Made by a program: the position numbers and the translations under genes. DNA of 64,000 bases, from NCBI GenBank assembly GCA_963759375.1, contig CAVWYY010000001.1:511916-575915 (forward strand). Reading direction: 5' to 3'. Shown here piece by piece: positions 9,050 through 18,092 of the stretch. The stretch's first letter is position 1. Each line of letters starts with the position of its first letter. Below the pieces are notes generated by a model that was not told where the DNA came from, did no database searches, and worked only from the letters and a program-made list of their open reading frames with translations. The DNA comes from DASSUW01 sp963759375 (GTDB lineage Bacteria; Actinomycetota; Thermoleophilia; Solirubrobacterales; Solirubrobacteraceae).

Positions 9050-9072
<23 letters not shown>
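8566..9072 (+). CDS. Secreted AMIN-like domain protein
   Basis: A 168-residue exported protein. A signal peptide (MVCPRKAVAATGAALTASL, cleavage after about residue 27) precedes one beta-rich domain like the actinobacterial AMIN-like domain. The pattern is TFDRFVFTARFG, YRVRYVRKI, SKRLRVIV and the closing TRLVVDVAH. AMIN-type domains bind peptidoglycan or partner proteins at the envelope. Two cysteines (HATFDRF and PHCPNL regions) could form one disulfide. Its end overlaps the chosen amidase start by 23 bases, suggesting coupling. Confidence 0.72.
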
Positions 9073-10375
<1,303 letters not shown>

Positions 10376-11082
10376 GCGGCTCTCGGGCCGCCAGCGCGGG
10401 CCGCGCTCGCCGCGCCCCGAGGTGTCAAAGCGCAGACCGGCGATCACCGTGTAGGCGTGGCCGCCGTTGGCGTAGACCGTGATCCAGTCGCCGCGACCCC
10501 GCCGGCCCCACGACATGAAGCCGGTCGAGTCCAGCGGCGAGGCGAGCAGCCCGGCGCCGTGCATCGCGAACGAGACCGCGCCCGAGCAGTCGTAGCCGGA
10601 GTCGCGGAAGCGCCCGTGCCCGCCGCCGTAGCGGTACGGCTTGCGCGTGATCCGGTTGGCGGCGGCGATCGCGTCGACGACCTGCGGCGGAGCACCGGCC
10701 GGCGCGACCGCGGTACGCCCGTCGGCCGAGAGCGTCGCGCGCGGGAGCTCCTGCGCCGGCGCCACCGGTTGCGCGCGCCGCTTCATCCCGCGCGCCTGCA
10801 CGCGGGAGACGCGCCCGTCCACGCGCAGCTCCTCGGTGCGCTCGTAGCGGCGGACGCTGCGCCGCGTGCCGCGGCCGAACACGCCGTCGATGCTCGTCGG
10901 CTGTCCGAGCCGCGTGAGCAGCGACTGCAGCACGCGCACGTCGCCGCCGCGGTGCCCCAGGTGCAGAGTGCGGTCGCCGAACGAGGCCTGCGCGGGCGTG
11001 GCGGTGAGTATCAGGGGCGCTGCCAGCGCAAGGGCGCAGGCACTGCGCCATCGGCGCTTCCGAGCCATGGTTGGTGCTCCTT

Positions 11083-11219
11083 CCAGTCGCTTCCGAGGTG
11101 AGCTGACGGGCTCGCGCTGGAAGTCGCTGCGCTACGCCGGGCACTGCCGGCGATTCGCCCCTGGCGGACGGAAGTCCCCCGATGGTTCCCCCGGCCGGCC
11201 GGGCTCTGGGCCCGACCGG
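11083..11219 (-). promoter_or_regulatory. Cyclic di-AMP riboswitch (ydaO-yuaA type)
   Basis: Read on the minus strand, the leader of the NlpC-type gene contains GGGGGAACC, then GGGGCGAATCGCC, GGCGTAGCG, and GAGCCCGTCAGCTCACCTCGG close to the start codon. These are the conserved blocks, in order and spacing, of the ydaO/c-di-AMP aptamer found before rpf and NlpC genes of other actinobacteria. A closing helix CCGGTCG (11219-11213) with CGACTGG (11089-11083) is visible, with one G-U pair. The 3' strand of this helix borders the AAGGAG ribosome site, so ligand binding could mask translation or affect transcription. Confidence 0.88.
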
Positions 11220-11271
11220 TTCAACGGTCTATTTCGATCCAGAACGCAGCCGGACCGGGGGAGTTGCGGCG

Positions 11272-13404
11272 TTATGTAGCGCGCTTGGCGAGACGCGCCG
11301 CGGTGCGCAGGGAGTCGATCAGCAGGTCGCGATACGTCCGCGCCGTCTTCTCGTCGCCCTGGTCGATGGCGTCGCGCATGCCGGGCAGGAACTGCACGGC
11401 GTAGCCGGTCACCAGCCCGGGTGCGAACACCTGGTGCCGGAACCACGGCCGGCCGGGCAGGCCACGCCGGGTGGTCAGCGCGCGCTCCTGCTTCATGAGC
11501 GCGGCGTTGATCCTGGCGATCGCGCGGCTCGCCTTGCCGCCGTCGGTGTCACCCGCCGCCAGCAGTGCGTCGGCGCGCGCCTCGAGCGCCGACGACGCGT
11601 CGCCCCAGCCCTGCGCCGCCCGGGCGAGCCGGTTGAGGCGGACCTGCGCGGCGTCCGGGTTCTCCGCCTGGATCTGCTGGAGCTCCTCGACGTAGGAGCC
11701 GACCGCCGCCGCGTAGTCCGAGTAGTGGAACGGCAGCACGTCGGAGTTGGCCAGCCGCAGCGCCGCGGTGCCGACGAGCTTCGCCGAGCCCGCATGGCCG
11801 AGGTAGCCGGGGTCGAGGTGGTGCTCCATGTTGTACGTGTCGTCGTACGCCGAGTGGTACGTCCCGCTGCTCGCGGGAGCGGTGAACCCGGCCTCGAACG
11901 ATGGGATCCCGAGGTGGTCGAGGAACGCGGTGTAGTCGGAGCCGCTGCCGAGGCGGCCGACCTCCGGCGCCTCGCCGCCGCCCTTCCACGTGTCGTAGAC
12001 GGGCGCGCCGGTGCGCGGGTCGTTCACCTGCTGCGTGGCCTGGACGATCGCGTCGTCGAGCTGCGGGACGCCGGAGGCGTCGAAGCTCGTGCCGCCCGCG
12101 CCGTCGAGGTTCGCGTACGCGACCGCGTTCTTGATCAGGTCGCGGCGGTTCTCCTCGGCGTACTCGGTCGAGCCGAACAGGCCGTACTCCTCGCCGTCCC
12201 AGCCCGCGATGACGATCGTGCGGTCAGGCCGCCACCCCTGCTTGAGCGCGCGCCCGAGGTTGCGGCCGACCTCCATCATCGTCGTCCAGCCGCTGGTGTC
12301 GTCGCTCGTGCCGTAGGTCCAGCCGTCGTAGTGCGCGCCGAGCACGACCTTCTCGTCGGGCTTCGTCGCGCCGCGGACCGTGACCAGCACGTCGCGGACC
12401 GGCGTCTGGTCGTACGCGATGTCGAGCTTGAGGTGCACCTTCGTGCCGCCCGGCCCGACGTGGTACGTGAGCGGCTGCCCGCCCTGGAGCAGCCCGCCCT
12501 GGAACGCCTCCGGCGCCTCGGGCCCGGTGAGGGCCTCGAGCAGCGGCTGCGCCTCGCCGTACGAGATCGGCGTCGTCGGGATGCGCGGCAGGTCGTCCGC
12601 GTCCTCGGGCGCGAGCCGCGGCGTGCCGGGCACGGCCGGCTTGCCCGGCGTCAGCGGATCGCCCGGGTACTGGAAGATGTACTGGATCGAGCCACGCTGG
12701 ATCCCGTCCGCGGGACGCCACGGCCCTTTCGGGTACACGTCGCCCTTCTGGAAGCCGTCGTCCTCGGGATCCGAGTAGATCAACAGCCCCTTGGCGCCGC
12801 GCTTCTCGGCCTGCTGGGCCTTGACGCCGCGGAACGAGTTGCCGTAGCGCACGAGCACGATCTTGTCCTTGACGCTGACGCCGAGCTCCTCGAGCGCGGC
12901 GTAGTCGTCCGGCAGCCCGTAGTTCGCGTACACGACCTCGCCGGACACGTCACCGGACGGCGAGAACGCGTTGTAGCCCTCGACGACGTCGTCGAAGTTC
13001 TTCTGCCACGGGAACCCGCCGTTCTCCTTGGTGGCGAGCTCGCGCCGGTACGGCGCGGTCATCGTCACGCTCACGTCGTTCGGGCTCGACGAGTAGACGC
13101 CGTACTGGCGCGTCGACACGTCGAGTCCGTACGAACGGAGCCGGTCGACCGAGTACTCGAACGAGCGCCGCGCGCCGGCCGTGCCGACGAGCTGCGGGCG
13201 CACGCTGAGCGCGCGGCTGGTCCGACCGATGACGTCCGCTCGGACGCCGTTCTGATACTGACCCTCGTACGCCTGCTGCTGCTCGGCGTGGCTGTCTGTG
13301 AAGCCGAGGATCGGCTGCTGGGCGCTCGCAGGTGCTGCGAAAGCGAGCGCCGCGCCGCAGATGACGGCAGCGCAAAGCCACCGTCCCGCCGACGGTCTGC
13401 TCAT
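11272..13404 (-). CDS. Secreted M28 zinc peptidase, glutamate carboxypeptidase II-like
   Basis: A 710-residue exported aminopeptidase/carboxypeptidase of family M28B. Signal peptide (AAVICGAALAFAAPASA); protease-associated domain in the first half (VKDKIVLVRYGNSFRGVKAQQAEKRG is its core, here split by function); M28 catalytic domain; and a helical transferrin-receptor-like dimerisation domain at the end. Zinc and catalytic residues are visible in GAHYDGW, TSDDTSG, GWDGEEYGLFGS, NLDGAGG and SGTYHSAYDD. It should release C-terminal acidic residues from peptides outside the cell. Divergent from a second M28 gene. The ATG at 13404 gives the clean signal peptide. Confidence 0.88.
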   Translation of the reverse strand: MSRPSAGRWLCAAVICGAALAFAAPASAQQPILGFTDSHAEQQQAYEGQYQNGVRADVIGRTSRALSVRPQLVGTAGARRSFEYSVDRLRSYGLDVSTRQYGVYSSSPNDVSVTMTAPYRRELATKENGGFPWQKNFDDVVEGYNAFSPSGDVSGEVVYANYGLPDDYAALEELGVSVKDKIVLVRYGNSFRGVKAQQAEKRGAKGLLIYSDPEDDGFQKGDVYPKGPWRPADGIQRGSIQYIFQYPGDPLTPGKPAVPGTPRLAPEDADDLPRIPTTPISYGEAQPLLEALTGPEAPEAFQGGLLQGGQPLTYHVGPGGTKVHLKLDIAYDQTPVRDVLVTVRGATKPDEKVVLGAHYDGWTYGTSDDTSGWTTMMEVGRNLGRALKQGWRPDRTIVIAGWDGEEYGLFGSTEYAEENRRDLIKNAVAYANLDGAGGTSFDASGVPQLDDAIVQATQQVNDPRTGAPVYDTWKGGGEAPEVGRLGSGSDYTAFLDHLGIPSFEAGFTAPASSGTYHSAYDDTYNMEHHLDPGYLGHAGSAKLVGTAALRLANSDVLPFHYSDYAAAVGSYVEELQQIQAENPDAAQVRLNRLARAAQGWGDASSALEARADALLAAGDTDGGKASRAIARINAALMKQERALTTRRGLPGRPWFRHQVFAPGLVTGYAVQFLPGMRDAIDQGDEKTARTYRDLLIDSLRTAARLAKRAT

Positions 13405-13498
13405 GGGGACCTCCCTTGCCCTAGGTCTCCCGGCGACCCTAGCAACGGCGTTACGCGTCGCGAGCCCGGGGGTACGCACTTCGCCGGGGAGGTTTCTC

Positions 13499-14911
13499 AT
13501 GCAACGAGTTCGTACGTTCGCGCCCGTGTTGGTGGGCGTGCTGCTGTCCACCGCGGCGCTCTTCAGCCTGCTCCAGCCGGCTGCGCGAGGCCGTGGCCAC
13601 GACGACGCGCCGCAGCGGTGGTGGAAGCCGCCGGCCGACGTCCGGTCGATGCTGCGCGACGTCAGCGCCAGGCGCCTCGAGCAGTACGACCGCAAGCTGG
13701 TCTCGTTCGGGACGCGGCACACGCTGTCGGATCAGACGAGCCCGACGCGTGGGATCGGCGCCGCGCGCGACTGGATCAAGAGCGAGCTCGACAAGATCGC
13801 GGCCACGTCGGGAGGCCGCATGACCACGGCGCTCGACAGCTTCGTCCAGCCGGTGTCCGACCGCGTCCCGCAGCCCACGACGATCACCAACGTGTACGCC
13901 ACGCTGAAGGGCACGGACCCGACGGCGGCCGACCGCGTGTACGTGGTGAGCGGGCACTACGACTCGCGGGTCACCGATCCGCTCAACGGGACCGACGACG
14001 CGCCGGGCGCCAACGACGACGCGTCCGGGACCTCGGCGGTCATCGAGCTCGCGCGCGTCATGGCGAAGCACCCGCCCGAGGCGACCGTCGTGTTCGCCGC
14101 GTTCGCCGGTGAAGAGCAGGGGCTCTACGGCTCCGACCACTTCGCGCAGATGGCCAAGGACCAGGGCTGGAACGTCCAGGGCAACCTGAACATGGACATC
14201 ATCGGCAGCCCGAACGGCGGCAACGGCGTGCGCGACCCGCGCACGATCCGGCTCTTCTCCGAGGGCGTGCCGACTGCGGAGACCGACGACCAGAAGAGAC
14301 GCCGGATCGCCAACGGCGGCGAGAACGACGGCGTGTCGCGCCAGCTCGCGCGGTATGTCAAGGAGACCGGCGAGAACAGCGCCACGGGCATGAACGTGAA
14401 GCTGATCTGGCGGCGCGACCGCTTCCTCCGCGGCGGCGACCAGATCTCGTTCCTGCTGCGCGGCTATCCCGGTGTGCGGTTCACCGAGCCCAACGAGGAT
14501 TTCGACCACCAGCACCAGGACGTGCGGGTCGAGAACGGCAAGCAGATCGGCGACCTGATTCAGTTCGTCGACTTCGACTACCTGGCGCGCGTGACGCGCG
14601 TCGTCGGCTCGTCACTCGCCGCGCTGTCGAATTCGCCGCGGGCGCCGCGCAACGCGCGGATCATCACGGCGAACCTGTCCTACGACACGCAGCTGCGCTG
14701 GGACGCGAACCCGGAGTCCGACATCGCCGACTACGAGATCGTGTGGCGCAACTCGACCAGCCCGCTGTGGCAGCACTCGCGCCGTGTCGGCAACGTCACC
14801 GACGCGACGATCGACAACCTCAGCAAGGACGACAACCAGGTGGGCGTGCGGGCGATCGACCGCGACGGCAATCGCAGCCCGGTCGCGTTCCCGATCACGG
14901 CCCCCGAGTAG
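13499..14911 (+). CDS. Secreted M28 zinc aminopeptidase with C-terminal beta-sandwich
   Basis: A 470-residue exported peptidase. N-terminal membrane/signal segment (FAPVLVGVLLSTAALFSLL), then an M28 catalytic domain with SGHYDSR, GANDDASGTSAV, FAGEEQGLYGS, LNMDIIGSPNGG and a late FDHQHQD for the zinc pair. The C-terminal 90 residues (LSYDTQLRWDANPESDIADYE to the end) look like a fibronectin type III module for wall or substrate contact. It is divergently arranged with the larger M28 gene across 94 bases, suggesting joint peptide scavenging. Confidence 0.85.
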   Translation: MQRVRTFAPVLVGVLLSTAALFSLLQPAARGRGHDDAPQRWWKPPADVRSMLRDVSARRLEQYDRKLVSFGTRHTLSDQTSPTRGIGAARDWIKSELDKIAATSGGRMTTALDSFVQPVSDRVPQPTTITNVYATLKGTDPTAADRVYVVSGHYDSRVTDPLNGTDDAPGANDDASGTSAVIELARVMAKHPPEATVVFAAFAGEEQGLYGSDHFAQMAKDQGWNVQGNLNMDIIGSPNGGNGVRDPRTIRLFSEGVPTAETDDQKRRRIANGGENDGVSRQLARYVKETGENSATGMNVKLIWRRDRFLRGGDQISFLLRGYPGVRFTEPNEDFDHQHQDVRVENGKQIGDLIQFVDFDYLARVTRVVGSSLAALSNSPRAPRNARIITANLSYDTQLRWDANPESDIADYEIVWRNSTSPLWQHSRRVGNVTDATIDNLSKDDNQVGVRAIDRDGNRSPVAFPITAPE

Positions 14912-14914
14912 CGG

Positions 14915-15367
14915 TCAGGTCGGCAGAGGACCATGGCTCTTCACGATCCGTAGCGCGAAGTTCGACCGCACGTCGCTGACGTTCGGCAGCCGCAGGAGCG
15001 TCTCGAACATCAGGCGCTCGTAGGCGGCGAGGTCGGCCACGACGACCTCGAGCAGGAAGTCGGCCGAGCCGGACACGATGTGGGCGGACACGACCTCGGG
15101 TGCGGCGACCAGCGCCTCGCTGATCGCCGCCGCGCTGCGGTCGGAATGGCCGTCGACCTTGAGCTCGACGAACACGGTGAGACCGAGGCCGAGCGTCTGG
15201 CGGTCGAGCTCGGCCCGGTAGCCGGTGATCACGCCGTCGTGTTCGAGCGCGCGCAGCCGGCGCAGGCACGGCGAGGGGGAGAGGTGCAGCTTCTCGGCGA
15301 GGGCGGCGTTCGAGATCCGCCCGTCGCGCTGGAGGATGGCAAGCATCTGCCGATCGACGGTGTCCAT
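14915..15367 (-). CDS. Lrp/AsnC family transcriptional regulator
   Basis: A 150-residue feast/famine regulator. The N-terminal helix-turn-helix is typical (LDRQMLAIL-like start, ISNAALAEKLHLSPSPCLRRLRALEHDGVI); the C-terminal RAM domain follows (VVSAHIVSGSADFLLEVVV), which binds amino acids and builds the octamer. It is divergent from an amino-acid permease with 81 bases between starts, so it probably controls that permease and itself in response to the transported amino acid. A short inverted repeat lies next to its start. Confidence 0.9.
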   Translation of the reverse strand: MDTVDRQMLAILQRDGRISNAALAEKLHLSPSPCLRRLRALEHDGVITGYRAELDRQTLGLGLTVFVELKVDGHSDRSAAAISEALVAAPEVVSAHIVSGSADFLLEVVVADLAAYERLMFETLLRLPNVSDVRSNFALRIVKSHGPLPT

Positions 15368-15374
15368 TGGCAGA

Positions 15375-15387
15375 TTGTTGCTCAACA
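15375..15387. promoter_or_regulatory. Candidate Lrp-type operator
   Basis: TTGTTGCTCAACA contains the inverted repeat TGTTG-CT-CAACA, located 8 bases from the Lrp gene start in the divergent Lrp/permease promoter region. Lrp/AsnC proteins favour short, imperfect dyads in such positions. No experiment or second copy supports it. Confidence 0.4.
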
Positions 15388-15448
15388 GGGTGGCCTGCGG
15401 GGTGCAAGTGAGCACCAAATGCCCCGCGTTCCGCGCAACACTGCCTCC

Positions 15449-16714
15449 ATGACCACCCGGACCGGAATCGCGATGTACGTCGGCGCCGTGCTCGGCCCCG
15501 GCGTCCTGCTGCTCCCCGCGCTGGCGGCCGAGGCGGCCGGGCCCGCGTCGGTGATCGCCTGGGTGGCCCTGCTCGCGCTGTCGGTCCCGCTGGCCACCAC
15601 GTTCGCCGCGCTCGGCGTGCGCCTCCCCGAGGCCGGCGGCACCGCCGCGTACGCCCGCACGGCGTTCGGCCGCCGCGCCGGCGCCGTCACCGGCTGGTGG
15701 TTCCTGGTCGGCGTGGTGCTCGGCGCGCCCGCCGTCGCCATGATCGGCGGCGCCTATGTCGCGGACCTGCTGGGCACCGGCCAGGCCGGCGCGGTCGTCG
15801 CCGCCGCGGGCATGATGGCCGTGGTCATGGCGTCCAACGCAGCCGGCCTGCACGCCACGGCCCGCCTCCAGCTCGCGCTCGCGGGCCTGCTCGCCGCCCT
15901 CGTCCTCGTCGCCGTTCTCACGGCGCTGCCCGAGAGCCGGGCCGACCACTGGACGCCGTTCGCCCCGCACGGCTGGGCGGCGATCGGCACCGCCGCCAGC
16001 CTGCTGATGCTCTCGTTCATCGGCTGGGAGGCGGTCTCGCATCTGGCCGGCGAGCTGCGCGACCCGGCCCGCCAGCTCCCGCGCGCGATCTTCGCCGCGC
16101 TCGGCATCGTCGTCGTGCTCTACCTGGGCCTGGCGGTCGCCACCGTCGGCGTGCTCGGCACCGCCGCGCCGTCCGACGTCCCGCTCGCCGACCTGATGGG
16201 CGCCGGGCTCGGCGCCCCCGGCCGCAGCATCACCGCGGTGCTCGCCGTGCTGCTCACGATGGGCGCGATGAACGCGTACGTGGCCGGCGCCGCCAAGCTG
16301 GCCGGCGCGCTCGCCGCCGAGGGTTCCGCGCCCGCGGCGTTCGCCGCACCGCGCCGGGCGATCCTGCTGTTCGCCGCGGTCGGCGGCACGCTGCTGGTGC
16401 CGCTCGCGGCCGGGCTGCTCGACGTCGACGCCCTGATCCGCGCGTGCAGCGCCAGCTTCGTCGCGGTCTACGTGCTCGCGACCGCCGCCGGCGCGCGGCT
16501 CCTCGCCGGCGGCGCTCGCGTTGCGGCCGCGATCGCGTTCGCCGCCGTCACCGTCGTGTTCGCCTTCTCCGGGCTGTTCCTGCTCGTGCCGGCCGTCATC
16601 GCCGTGCTCGTCGTCGCCTCGTCTCAGAAGAGGATCTTGAACTGGTCGACGGCGACGATCGCCGTCGTCGTCCCGAGCAGGAGGACCGCGAAGGCCAGCA
16701 CCGCGAGCCGGTGA
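15449..16714 (+). CDS. APC-family amino acid exporter/permease (YjeH-like)
   Basis: A 421-residue carrier of the APC superfamily, with GIAMYVGAVLGPGVLLLPALAA as helix 1 (glycine-rich substrate motif) and about twelve helices. It is shorter than typical APC importers and resembles the YjeH/amino-acid efflux branch. An Lrp-type regulator is divergent, fitting amino-acid-dependent control. The last 31 codons run into the convergent Nramp-like gene and are polar (SRRTAKASTASR), so the 91-base tail overlap is unusual but the stop is clear. Confidence 0.82.
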   Translation: MTTRTGIAMYVGAVLGPGVLLLPALAAEAAGPASVIAWVALLALSVPLATTFAALGVRLPEAGGTAAYARTAFGRRAGAVTGWWFLVGVVLGAPAVAMIGGAYVADLLGTGQAGAVVAAAGMMAVVMASNAAGLHATARLQLALAGLLAALVLVAVLTALPESRADHWTPFAPHGWAAIGTAASLLMLSFIGWEAVSHLAGELRDPARQLPRAIFAALGIVVVLYLGLAVATVGVLGTAAPSDVPLADLMGAGLGAPGRSITAVLAVLLTMGAMNAYVAGAAKLAGALAAEGSAPAAFAAPRRAILLFAAVGGTLLVPLAAGLLDVDALIRACSASFVAVYVLATAAGARLLAGGARVAAAIAFAAVTVVFAFSGLFLLVPAVIAVLVVASSQKRILNWSTATIAVVVPSRRTAKASTASR

Positions 16715-18072
16715 CCGCGCAGGCGGATCGGTCCGGGCAGGTAGCGCCGGTTCGTGAAGAACAGCAGGCAGGTGTAGACGACCATGATCGCCCCGCCCAG
16801 CACCGTCGAGATCGTCACGAGCACGAGCGGCTGGTCGAACCCGAGCAGCAGGATCGTGCAGCCGAACGCGATCGTCGACCAGACGACCGCGAAGTACAGG
16901 CGGCTCTCGGTCCAGCGCCCGCCGCGCGTGTAGCCGACGTACAGCACGTCGGCGACGAGCCGGGCCACGTAGTCGACGATGCCCAGGGCGGCGGCGAACA
17001 GGCTCGCCGCGCCGATGGCCAGGAACAGCGTCCCGAACCACGAGCCGACCTGCGCGTCGAGCGCCGAGCTCTCGAGCGCGATGAAGTCGAACCCGCTCGA
17101 GTCCGGCAGGTCGGGGTTCTGGAACACGGTCGAGTAGGCGACCAGCGAGAAGACGATGATCGCGATCGCGCCGACGATCACGAACGACACGAACTGCTCG
17201 AGGTTCGCCCGCCGCCACCACACGCGCCAGCGGCTCATGTTGGCCTCGTCCACCGGGAAGCTGAAGCGCTCGCTGGTCGGCGCCGCCTCCTCCTGGCCGG
17301 TGATCGGTGACACGATGCGCGGGACGTAGCGGCCCATGCCGAAGCCCTTGTCGCGGATCCAGTTGCTCTGCACGAGGTTGTTCGCCCCGCCGGCGCCGGA
17401 CGCCGCGAGCGCGCCGACGAGGATCGCCAGCGGGATCGCGTCCGGGAACGTGCCGACGCTGGTGACGATCTGGGTCGTGTCGCGGTAGGCGTCGCCGCTG
17501 ACCGCGGCGAACACGGCGATGACCAGGAACGCCAGGACCGCGGCGATCTTGATGATCTCGAGCTTCTCGACGGTCTGGTAGACCACCGGCGAGGCGGTGA
17601 GCACCGCGCCGATCACCACGAGCCCGACGATCGCGATCAGGTTGGGGTCGCCGCCGCCGACGGCGAACGTCGTGATCGTGGCCGCGGCCGTCGCCCAGCC
17701 CGGCCACATCGTCGCCAGGAGCGCCCCGATCGCGAGGATCGCGCCCCAGGGCTTCCACAGGCGCTGGAACCCGCCGAGCGCGGTCTCGCCGGTCGCGAGC
17801 GTGTACCGCTCGATCTCCATGTTGATGTAGAACTGGAGCAGGATCCCGACGACCGCCGCCCACAGGAACGCCAGCCCGGCCTGGGAGGCGATGTACGGGT
17901 AGAGGATGTACTCGCCGCTGGCGATCCCGACGCCGATCAGGATCACGCTGGGGCCGACCAGCTTGCGCAGCGGCGGCGCGTCCGGAAGGTCGCGCTCCTC
18001 GGCGGGTGCGCGCGTGAACCGTCCCTTGACCGGCGCCGCAGCGCCCCGTTCGCCGACCTCGCTCACGTGCAT
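16624..18072 (-). CDS. Nramp-related (SLC11-like) transporter lacking metal-site motifs
   Basis: A 482-residue membrane protein with about eleven helices and the overall pattern of the Nramp family. The two metal-binding signatures are missing. Helix 1 reads GVGIASGEYILYP instead of the DPGN motif, and helix 6 reads GGANNLVQSNWIRDKGFGMG instead of a Met-Pro-His core. It is therefore unlikely to carry manganese or iron. As the third gene of the quinate/shikimate catabolic operon it may import quinate, shikimate or a related organic acid; that is inference. A good GGAGG site precedes ATG 18072. Confidence 0.75.
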   Translation of the reverse strand: MHVSEVGERGAAAPVKGRFTRAPAEERDLPDAPPLRKLVGPSVILIGVGIASGEYILYPYIASQAGLAFLWAAVVGILLQFYINMEIERYTLATGETALGGFQRLWKPWGAILAIGALLATMWPGWATAAATITTFAVGGGDPNLIAIVGLVVIGAVLTASPVVYQTVEKLEIIKIAAVLAFLVIAVFAAVSGDAYRDTTQIVTSVGTFPDAIPLAILVGALAASGAGGANNLVQSNWIRDKGFGMGRYVPRIVSPITGQEEAAPTSERFSFPVDEANMSRWRVWWRRANLEQFVSFVIVGAIAIIVFSLVAYSTVFQNPDLPDSSGFDFIALESSALDAQVGSWFGTLFLAIGAASLFAAALGIVDYVARLVADVLYVGYTRGGRWTESRLYFAVVWSTIAFGCTILLLGFDQPLVLVTISTVLGGAIMVVYTCLLFFTNRRYLPGPIRLRGHRLAVLAFAVLLLGTTTAIVAVDQFKILF

Positions 18073-18092
18073 CGTCTCCTCCCTCGTCGTGC

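Noticed and set aside
15697..17310. Long plus-strand frame of 537 codons across the permease and Nramp-like genes
   Set aside because: Arg-rich shadow of two well-supported genes; no domain or start signal.
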